A DNA stretch of 64,000 nt from an uncultured Bacteroidales bacterium (lineage in GTDB: Bacteria > Bacteroidota > Bacteroidia > Bacteroidales > P3), in NCBI GenBank assembly GCA_937886715.1, contig CAKZZD010000024.1, forward strand, positions 8,238 to 72,237, written 5' to 3'. The first letter of the stretch is position 1. The number at the start of each line of letters is the position of its first letter. The notes beneath the pieces are model-generated. The model did not search any database, was not told the origin of the DNA, and saw only the letters and a list, made by a program, of their open reading frames with translations. The position numbers and the translations under genes were made by a program. Shown piece by piece: positions 1 through 6,734 of this stretch.

Positions 1-489
1 ATCAACTACATACACCCCATCAGCCGACTCCACCCCATTCGCCACTCCGACCATCCCGGCGTGCTCTTCTGGTCCGCTCTGGCGGCCATCATCCTCGCCA
101 CCCTCGCCGTGCTTGTCTTCACTCGCCGCCGTCGCATCGCCGAACAGGATGTGGTCTCTATGCGCATGAAACGCGCCACACGCCAGGCTCGCCGCCGGCT
201 GAAAAAAGCCGCCAAGTACCTCGGCACGGGCGACAGCTCTCACTTCTACGAGGAAATCTACCGCGCCATCTGGGGTTGTCTCTCCGACAAATACAACATT
301 CCGCTATCCCAACTCAACAGAGAATCGGTCAACGCTTGCCTGATTGAAAAGCAGGTCCCCGACGAACAGCAGCAAACCATCATGAAGGTGCTTCAGGATG
401 TCGACATGGCACGTTTCGCCCCAGGCGATGCCGACACCCAGATGCAGACCATTTACAACGACGCCCTCAACATGATTGCAGGACTATAA
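1..489 (+). CDS. batD: BatD-like aerotolerance protein, C-terminal part
   Basis: The reading frame is open from base 1, so the gene starts outside the window. What remains is a short lead-in, one membrane segment (about bases 61-120), a basic stretch and a helical cytoplasmic tail. This matches the C-terminus of BatD, the large periplasmic-facing member of the Bacteroidetes Bat (Bacteroides aerotolerance) cluster. The call rests mainly on this tail and on the next gene, a clear BatE 12 bases downstream. The GTG at 61 lies inside the frame and is probably not the true start. The role in oxygen tolerance comes from the family, not from this fragment. Confidence 0.75.
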   Translation: MNYIHPISRLHPIRHSDHPGVLFWSALAAIILATLAVLVFTRRRRIAEQDVVSMRMKRATRQARRRLKKAAKYLGTGDSSHFYEEIYRAIWGCLSDKYNIPLSQLNRESVNACLIEKQVPDEQQQTIMKVLQDVDMARFAPGDADTQMQTIYNDALNMIAGL

Positions 490-501
490 TACATCACCGC
501 C

Positions 502-1257
502 ATGAAGCATTTCTACCTCACCCTCATATTCCTGGCCACCGCATTCTCCGCGTCGGCCAACGATGCACTCTCGGCAGCCCAGAAAGCCGACGAATTCTAC
601 CGTCACGCCAACTACGACACGGCCATTGCACTCTACGAGAGCGCCCTGGCTCAAGGCCAAGCCTCGGCCGACCTCTACTACAACCTCGGCAACGCCTACT
701 ACCGCAACGGCCAAAACGGTCTGGCCATCCTCAACTACGAAAGGGCCCTCCGTCTGCGTCCCAACATGTCCGACGCCAAAGACAACCTCGCACTTGCCGA
801 AAGCAAAACCGCCGACCGCATCGCCGTCTTGCCTAAGCTCTTCTTCGTCCAATGGTACACCGACCTCAGCCACTCGCTCTCCCCCACCGGCTGGCGAATC
901 GTATGGCTCTGCCTGCTGACGCTGCTGATGGCCTCCATCGTGCTCCTGCGCATCGGCCACACCTTGTCTCTTCGCAAAACGGGTCTCATCGCCGGCATCA
1001 TCTTGCTGACATTGCTCATTCTGGCCTCTTTCCTGTGGGGTTCGTCAGCGGCTCGCTTCAACTCCCACTCCGAAGCCATCGTCATGCAACCGGCCATCAC
1101 TGTCAAAAGTTCGCCCGAACACCAGAGCGTCGACAAACTCATCCTCCACGAGGGCTCCAAAGTCCGCATCACGGAAAGCCTCTCGGGTTGGTACAAAATA
1201 GTCCTCTCCGACGGCACCACTGGCTGGTGCGAACCCTCTGCTGTAGAACGTATATGA
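502..1257 (+). CDS. batE: BatE: TPR and SH3-domain membrane protein
   Basis: This 251-residue protein starts with a signal peptide ending near ASA-N. It then carries about three tetratricopeptide units (residues 20-95, including the DLYYNLGNAYY core), two membrane segments (roughly 130-150 and 160-178), and a C-terminal bacterial SH3 domain ending in GWCEPS. That domain order defines BatE of the Bat complex, thought to be a protein-protein scaffold in aerotolerance. It follows batD by 12 bases and its TGA overlaps the ATG of the next gene (ATGA), so translation is probably coupled. Confidence 0.88.
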   Translation: MKHFYLTLIFLATAFSASANDALSAAQKADEFYRHANYDTAIALYESALAQGQASADLYYNLGNAYYRNGQNGLAILNYERALRLRPNMSDAKDNLALAESKTADRIAVLPKLFFVQWYTDLSHSLSPTGWRIVWLCLLTLLMASIVLLRIGHTLSLRKTGLIAGIILLTLLILASFLWGSSAARFNSHSEAIVMQPAITVKSSPEHQSVDKLILHEGSKVRITESLSGWYKIVLSDGTTGWCEPSAVERI

Positions 1258-2540
1258 AACACCTTGCCATATTGTTCCTATCATGCCTCGCCGCTTTCTT
1301 GCCGCACAACATCTGTGCGCAACAAGTCGAATATGTCGACGACGAAGAATGCGGCTGTGAACTCGTCTTCACCGATGGCATCCAGACCACCAGCAACGGC
1401 ACCCTCTTCGGTTTCAAACGCGCCGACGGCACCGTTATCGCCGACAACATCTACCTTCATGTCGACAAATTCCACGGCGACTACTGCCGCGTCTATCTGA
1501 ACGACACTCTGTCTGGCCTCATCGACCGTGACGGCAACCAGATCATCCCCTGCCTCTATCCTGGCGTGGGCTACCCCTCGTGCGGCCGCATCATGTTCAT
1601 CCACCACAACCAGGTGGGCTACTACGACATGCAGGGCCGCATCGCCATCCAGCCCTCCTTCATCCAGGCCGACGACTTCCGCGAAAACCGCGCTGCCGTC
1701 CTTGTCCCCACCGGCAACGGCCACCATGCCTGCACCTTCATCGACACCAACGGGCACATCCTCTTCCCCCCTGTCTTCGACAACGCCATCGCCTACAATG
1801 AAGGATTCGCCCCTGTGATGCAGAACAAAAAATGGGGACTGCTCGACACCAAGGGGCACCTCGCCCTCCCGGCACGCTACGCCGTCATGACTGTCAACGA
1901 CAACCGCCATTTCTTCGCCGGTCCCGACTCCCTGATGGCACTCTTCAACTATTCCATGCGACCCCTCACCGATTTCGTCTACGATTGGGCCGCACAATTC
2001 TCTGAAGGCCGATGTGGCGTCCGTCGAAACGGGAAATACGGCTTTGTCGACACCAGCGGACATGAATCCGTGCCCTGCATCTACGACGAAATCGGACGCT
2101 TCAGCTACGGCCGCACCATGGTCCGGCTAGGCAACCACTACGGCATCATCGACACCAACGGCCGGATTATCCTCCCCGTCGAATACGACGACCATACTCC
2201 CAAAGGCATGAAATACATGTACTTCGACAGTCTGGCCCTCGTCGAACGCGACGGCAAAATCGGATACGTCGACCTCGACGGACGGCAAGTGGTGCCATTC
2301 TATTTTGAAGAAGGCTACAACTTCTCACAAGGCCTCGCTGCCGTACGCTTCAATGGCATGTGGGGCTACATCGACACCCACGGCGAAGTCTACATGCCTT
2401 TCATCTTCGACATAGCCTCCCCCTTCGAATGGGGACGTGCCGAAGTATTCTACAACGGCGAACTCCGCAAAGTCGACCTCAAAGGCAAATGTGTCAAAAA
2501 TTGTAAAGGAATCATAGCATGGCGAGATTGGACAAAATAG
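1254..2540 (+). CDS. Secreted WG-repeat protein
   Basis: The chosen ATG overlaps the batE stop by four bases and begins a good signal peptide (MKHLAILFLSCLAAFLPHNICAQ). An in-frame extension upstream lies inside batE and is ignored. The mature part of about 400 residues is a series of WG (KWG) repeats, each with a G-[YFILW]-[IV]-D-x-x-G core followed by a P-x-x-[FY] strand; at least six can be picked out between bases 1610 and 2400. Such repeats form beta-propeller-like surface or periplasmic proteins of unknown partner. Its place in the bat operon suggests an envelope role, but no activity can be assigned. Confidence 0.8.
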   Translation: MKHLAILFLSCLAAFLPHNICAQQVEYVDDEECGCELVFTDGIQTTSNGTLFGFKRADGTVIADNIYLHVDKFHGDYCRVYLNDTLSGLIDRDGNQIIPCLYPGVGYPSCGRIMFIHHNQVGYYDMQGRIAIQPSFIQADDFRENRAAVLVPTGNGHHACTFIDTNGHILFPPVFDNAIAYNEGFAPVMQNKKWGLLDTKGHLALPARYAVMTVNDNRHFFAGPDSLMALFNYSMRPLTDFVYDWAAQFSEGRCGVRRNGKYGFVDTSGHESVPCIYDEIGRFSYGRTMVRLGNHYGIIDTNGRIILPVEYDDHTPKGMKYMYFDSLALVERDGKIGYVDLDGRQVVPFYFEEGYNFSQGLAAVRFNGMWGYIDTHGEVYMPFIFDIASPFEWGRAEVFYNGELRKVDLKGKCVKNCKGIIAWRDWTK

Positions 2541-2971
2541 CATCCCACGACGGCATCGTCGACCACCTCAACCACGACGGCAGCATCGTCTCCGTCGTCA
2601 TCAACACCCGCAGCGCATGCACCACATGCGAAGCCCACAGCCGGTGCGGTTTCGCCGAATCTAAAGACAAGGTCGTCGACATCCCCACCCAAGGCGTCGC
2701 CTACACACCCGGCGAGCACGTCATCGTCAACATCAGCGAAGGCCGCGGCCTCCTTGCCGTTTGGATCGCCTACGTCCTCCCCGCCATCATCATGCTCGCC
2801 GTCATCATCTCTCTCAGCATGGCCCACATGTCCGAGCTGGTCGTCATCATCGCCGCACTCGCCGCACTCGCACTCTACGTGGCGCTGCTCTTCCTCCTCC
2901 GACGACACATCAGCAGCCGCTTCGTCCTCTCCGTCCAAAAACAACAAAAATCCGACACACCACTATGTTGA
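2519..2971 (+). CDS. RseC-family (SoxR-reducing system) membrane protein
   Basis: This 150-residue protein has an N-terminal soluble domain with Cys34, Cys37 and Cys43 in a CxxC-x5-C arrangement, then two membrane helices (about 80-103 and 105-125). That is the RseC/MucC layout. Family members act with Rnf-type electron transport or in sigma factor signalling. As I recall, in Bacteroides this gene normally sits directly upstream of rnfB. Here it overlaps the WG gene by 22 bases and the ruvC start by 7, while the rnf operon is about 55 kb away. Confidence 0.82.
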   Translation: MARLDKIASHDGIVDHLNHDGSIVSVVINTRSACTTCEAHSRCGFAESKDKVVDIPTQGVAYTPGEHVIVNISEGRGLLAVWIAYVLPAIIMLAVIISLSMAHMSELVVIIAALAALALYVALLFLLRRHISSRFVLSVQKQQKSDTPLC

Positions 2972-3549
2972 TACTCGGAATCGACCCCGGCACCCGCATC
3001 CTGGGCTACAGCCTGCTCGACACCGACGGTCCCAAGCCGTCCATCCTCGCTATGGACGTGCTCTACCTGAAAAACATCCCCGACTTCAACCAGCGCATCC
3101 GGCGCATCTTCGACTCCACCATCCGCATCATCGACAGCTTCCACCCCGACCACCTCGCCATCGAAGCGCCCTTCTTCGGCAAAAACGTCCAGTCCATGCT
3201 CAAACTCGGACGTGCACAAGGCGTCGCCATCGCCGCCGCCATGAGCCGCGACATCTCCTACACCGAATACGAACCCTCCGTCATCAAACAGATCGTCACC
3301 GGCAACGGCATCGCCACCAAAGAGCAAGTCGCCACCATGCTACGATCCATCCTCCAATTCGACGACCACCCACACTACCTCGACGCCACCGACGCACTCG
3401 CCGTAGCCTACACCTGCCACATGCAGCTCTCCAACCCCATGGCCTCGCTACGCGACCAACTCATACCCAAAACCAAACGCAAAAAATCAGCAAAAAAACA
3501 ATGGGCCGAATTCGTCAACAACCATCCCGATATCATACCCAACAACTGA
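2965..3549 (+). CDS. ruvC: Holliday junction endonuclease RuvC
   Basis: RuvC resolves Holliday junctions together with RuvAB. The protein has 194 residues from the ATG at 2965, close to the usual size. The retroviral-integrase-fold motifs are all present: LGIDPG with Asp7, the AIEAPFFG strand with Glu67, and the C-terminal HYLDATDALAVA with Asp140 and Asp143, which together form the metal-binding acidic site. The start overlaps the preceding gene by 7 bases. A longer in-frame reading from 2761 is rejected because it runs through the previous gene without family similarity. ruvA and ruvB are not in the window. Confidence 0.95.
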   Translation: MLILGIDPGTRILGYSLLDTDGPKPSILAMDVLYLKNIPDFNQRIRRIFDSTIRIIDSFHPDHLAIEAPFFGKNVQSMLKLGRAQGVAIAAAMSRDISYTEYEPSVIKQIVTGNGIATKEQVATMLRSILQFDDHPHYLDATDALAVAYTCHMQLSNPMASLRDQLIPKTKRKKSAKKQWAEFVNNHPDIIPNN

Positions 3550-3556
3550 TCCCAAC

Positions 3557-4789
3557 ATGTCATCCAGACGCCACATTTGCCGACTCCTCCTCGTGCTCCT
3601 GCTGCCCCTCATCGCATGCAGCTGCCACAACAGTCCCAAACAGTTCGACCCCAAACAGGTAGCTTTCTCCGTCGAACACAACCCCATCTTCGACGGCCAG
3701 ATCTATCCCGCCATCATCCTCGGCACCAACAACAACACCTTCGGCTACCAACTCTCCTCCTTCAACATGAAAGTCACCTCGCCACGCGACGGCGCCGTAC
3801 TTCGCATCGTCATCGACTCATCCGCACTCAACTACGTCACCATCATCCAGGAAATCCTTCCCCAACGCGGACAAACTTACACCTTCAACGACGCCTCCAT
3901 CAAATGGAAATACGACGCCCTGCGCAAACTCCAGGTACCGGGCTCCGTCGACCTCACCTTCACCTGCTACATCAACGACGAGGAAGTCGACGTCAAAAAC
4001 CTCCACCTCGCCTACCGCACCGCCAACGAATGTCCCCTCACCATCGCCTACCAAGGACAGCAATACGATTTCCGCTGGCTCTTCGCCGCCTACGTCAACG
4101 AAGACCACCCCAGCATCGAACAAATCCTCACCGACATCATCGATCAAGGCATCGTCACACGCCTCTCAGGCTACCAGGGTGGAGCCAACGCCGTCCGCGA
4201 ACAAGTCTTCGCCGTATGGTACTACGTCCTCAACCGCGGCATTGCCTACAGCTCCATCACCTGCACCTCCAACCCCTCATCGCGCGCCAACGTCCAACAC
4301 ATCCGCTTCTTCGACCAAGTGTGGAACACCCGTCAGGCCAACTGCGTCGACGCCTGCGTCTTCTTCGCCTCCATCCTCCGCAAAATCGGACTCAAACCCG
4401 TCATCTTCGTCGAACCCTGCCACGCCTACCTCGGCTATTACACCGACGCCAAACGCAAAGACATCGCCCTGCTTGAAACCACCATCACAGCCTGGGCCAA
4501 CTTCCCGGAACTCGAACGATCCCTCGACGACAACGGCCGCCTGCCGGAAGCGCAACTGAAACGCGTGTCCAAATATCTCAGCACCGAACAACTCGAAGCC
4601 TACCGCAACGGAACACTCTCTTTTGAAGAGCTCAAACGCGCTGTCGCCCGCAGCCTCTTCGACAAAGCCTCACAATACAACCGCGAACAATACGAAACGA
4701 ATCGTGCGCATTTCGCGGACAGCACCATGACAACCTACCAACAACTCGACATCGAGCAGCTCCGCAGCATGGTTCGTCCAATCAACTGA
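3557..4789 (+). CDS. Transglutaminase-like lipoprotein
   Basis: A 410-residue protein with a lipoprotein signal (LIAC, Cys21). The N-terminal half looks like a beta-sandwich. The second half contains a papain-like/transglutaminase core: Cys263 in QANCVDACVFFASILRKIG and His289 in EPCHAYLGYY, about 25 residues apart, as in transglutaminase-like cysteine peptidases. The third catalytic residue cannot be placed with confidence. It begins 7 bases after ruvC and is probably the last gene of the operon. The substrate is unknown. Confidence 0.7.
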   Translation: MSSRRHICRLLLVLLLPLIACSCHNSPKQFDPKQVAFSVEHNPIFDGQIYPAIILGTNNNTFGYQLSSFNMKVTSPRDGAVLRIVIDSSALNYVTIIQEILPQRGQTYTFNDASIKWKYDALRKLQVPGSVDLTFTCYINDEEVDVKNLHLAYRTANECPLTIAYQGQQYDFRWLFAAYVNEDHPSIEQILTDIIDQGIVTRLSGYQGGANAVREQVFAVWYYVLNRGIAYSSITCTSNPSSRANVQHIRFFDQVWNTRQANCVDACVFFASILRKIGLKPVIFVEPCHAYLGYYTDAKRKDIALLETTITAWANFPELERSLDDNGRLPEAQLKRVSKYLSTEQLEAYRNGTLSFEELKRAVARSLFDKASQYNREQYETNRAHFADSTMTTYQQLDIEQLRSMVRPIN

Positions 4790-4808
4790 TTTTCAATCAA
4801 CTCTCCAA

Positions 4809-4839
4809 AACCCCTCCAACCCCTCTCCAACCCCTCTCC
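4809..4839 (+). repeat. 11-bp tandem repeat between convergent genes
   Basis: AACCCCTCTCC occurs twice in tandem (4818-4828 and 4829-4839), preceded by a shortened AACCCCTCC copy (4809-4817). It lies in the 62-base gap between the lipoprotein gene (+) and the next gene on the minus strand. There is no hairpin, so it is not an obvious terminator. Confidence 0.7.
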
Positions 4840-4851
4840 TGCCATCACGCC

Positions 4852-5817
4852 TCAAAACCCCTTGCGCCACCTGCGCGCCAGCACATACGCACCCGCACCC
4901 GCCAGCAGCGCCGTAATGGCCCACGCCCACCAATGATGCCTGTAGCTACGGAAATGCACCGTGGTGCCTCCTGCCAGCAGCCTTGTTCCATCCACCATCG
5001 TGCTTCCTTCCGGCATACCCGGCATCTCAATCCGATACAGTATGCGCTGTCCGATACTCATGAAATGCTCCATACGCGCCGCCACCACACTGTCGATAGC
5101 ATCGCTGTGGGCAGCAGTGAGAGATGCAAGAAAGCCTAAAGGGGGGAAGGGCTCGGCACAACGCAAAAGAGTCCACTCCATAGGATCATCAGAATCAATC
5201 ATCATGTCGCGCATATTATCGTGATAGCGTTGGAGCAAGGCCCTCTGTGCCGAGTCGGCATAAGGCATCACAGCCTCGTAGCGTATCTGGAAACAGCAGG
5301 CGCTGAACCACCGGTTGACACGAGAGTTGATGCTGTCGAGCATACAGTAGACGTCATACCCGTTCCACCCATCAGGAATCTGGAAACTGCCGGTATAGAT
5401 GGCCACCTGTTCGTCGGTCAAGTAATCGGCCAGAGGCACGGGAAGGTCGTCCCAAGCTTCAAAAGAGAGCGTATAGTCGTAGCGAGTGAAAAACCAGAGA
5501 AATCTGCTTACGAAGCGCTCGACAGGACGCTGTGAGGGTGTGGACCCGACGATGGCGGGAATGGCGGCTTGCGGGTTGCATACCGCAGCATAGCGCATGG
5601 TGTCAAAATGGTCGTAGAAGTCGACAGCGAACGGTTCGGTCCGCTGCAACGGGTGCCACCCAGCCGCTGGCCGGAAAAAGAGGGTGCTGTCGGTGGAATA
5701 AACGGTGCGAGAGATGCGACCAACTTGATCGACATGAGTGTCGACCAGGTAGTGGCTTTGACAAGCGCTTGCCATAAAGGCAAGCAATGCGATGCTAACG
5801 AAGCGATATGTTTTCAT
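4852..5817 (-). CDS. Hypothetical lipoprotein with C-terminal membrane helix
   Basis: This 321-residue protein has a lipoprotein signal (LAFMASAC, Cys19), a long soluble region rich in aromatic residues, and one C-terminal membrane helix (about 297-313) followed by a basic RRWRKGF tail. I recognise no family. It is the third gene of a minus-strand cluster with an ECF sigma factor and a small membrane protein (15 bases or less between coding regions, or overlapping), so it may be a target or a sensing component of that sigma factor. That role is inferred from position only. Confidence 0.7.
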   Translation of the reverse strand: MKTYRFVSIALLAFMASACQSHYLVDTHVDQVGRISRTVYSTDSTLFFRPAAGWHPLQRTEPFAVDFYDHFDTMRYAAVCNPQAAIPAIVGSTPSQRPVERFVSRFLWFFTRYDYTLSFEAWDDLPVPLADYLTDEQVAIYTGSFQIPDGWNGYDVYCMLDSINSRVNRWFSACCFQIRYEAVMPYADSAQRALLQRYHDNMRDMMIDSDDPMEWTLLRCAEPFPPLGFLASLTAAHSDAIDSVVAARMEHFMSIGQRILYRIEMPGMPEGSTMVDGTRLLAGGTTVHFRSYRHHWWAWAITALLAGAGAYVLARRWRKGF

Positions 5818-6118
5818 ATTTCTTAATATTGGTTTTCATTTGTTGCGAACGATGATAGGCCTTGAGGGGTCGCATCGGATCGGCCTTGGCCAGTGCAGTC
5901 TGCTGGTGGACAGTTTTCACCATGCTGTCTACCGACTGCTGACCGTGCCCGGTGATGGCAAAGGGCATGAGCATGACAGCAATTACAGCCGCCGCAGCCC
6001 AATAGAAAGGGTGGGAATGCGCTCTGAGGGTTGTCGACACAGCCCGACGAGTCACCTTGTCGGCATCAGACATGTGGTCAACAGCGCGAGCTGCATCAAG
6101 CAAATCATTGTATTCCAT
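5795..6118 (-). CDS. Small single-pass membrane protein, possible anti-sigma factor
   Basis: The ATG at 6118 gives 107 residues: a helical N-terminus (MEYNDLLDAARAVDHMSDAD), one membrane segment around residues 43-60, and a charged C-terminal part. The gene overlaps the end of the sigma factor gene by 14 bases and the start of the lipoprotein gene by 23. Size, topology and coupling to an ECF sigma gene are what is expected of an anti-sigma factor or a co-transcribed regulator. No zinc-binding HxxxCxxC signature is visible, so the assignment is inferred. Confidence 0.62.
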   Translation of the reverse strand: MEYNDLLDAARAVDHMSDADKVTRRAVSTTLRAHSHPFYWAAAAVIAVMLMPFAITGHGQQSVDSMVKTVHQQTALAKADPMRPLKAYHRSQQMKTNIKKYENISLR

Positions 6119-6659
6119 ATCGACTGAGATATTTTGCCACAGCCTTGCGGGCATGGTGGTAGTTAGACTTCGCCTGATCTGCAGACAAGCCCAGAATATG
6201 TGCGACCTCCTCGTTGCTGAACTGCTCAATTTCCCGCAATTCAAACACGGCTTTCTGCTTGGAAGGAAGTGTGGCTATTGCCGATTGCAACAGTTGCTGC
6301 AACTCTTCGGCATTCATGGCATCTGCAGCCGAGGGCGCCACCCCGACAAAGGCCGAGGAGCGGAGAAACTCAAGATGACGGCGCCGGCGGCGCAATTCAC
6401 TGTAACACAAGTTACAAGCAATACGATACATCCACGCAGCCGGAGTGTATGAAGGATTATAACGGCCGGCATACTGCCACACACGGATGAATACCTCCTG
6501 CTCAACATCGTCGGCCGAAGCCTTGTCTCCCAGCAGATAGAAGGCCACCCTCCACAAGCGAGGGCCATAACGACCAACAAGGGAACAGAGAGCATTTTCG
6601 TCGCCTTGTGCCACTTGCTGGATCAGCGTTGCATCATCGTGTATCTTGCTTCCGGTCAT
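6105..6659 (-). CDS. ECF-type RNA polymerase sigma factor
   Basis: A 184-residue protein. Region 2 (about 25-95) includes DDVEQEVFIRVWQYAGRY and AWMYRIACNLCYSELRRRRR. Region 4 (about 125-178) has LPSKQKAVFELREIEQFSNEEVAHILGLS followed by the DNA-recognition helix SADQAKSNYHHARKAV. Region 3 is absent, as in sigma-24-like ECF factors. It would direct RNA polymerase to a small regulon in response to an envelope signal. It is co-directional with the Sel1 gene 75 bases upstream and overlaps the small membrane protein gene downstream. Confidence 0.92.
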   Translation of the reverse strand: MTGSKIHDDATLIQQVAQGDENALCSLVGRYGPRLWRVAFYLLGDKASADDVEQEVFIRVWQYAGRYNPSYTPAAWMYRIACNLCYSELRRRRRHLEFLRSSAFVGVAPSAADAMNAEELQQLLQSAIATLPSKQKAVFELREIEQFSNEEVAHILGLSADQAKSNYHHARKAVAKYLSRYGIQ

Positions 6660-6734
6660 CGGAGTGTCGTTTTTGCCTAATATACGCTCAAGGCTACTGA
6701 AAGTAAAAAAACCGGAAACAATAGTAGGGCAGGT

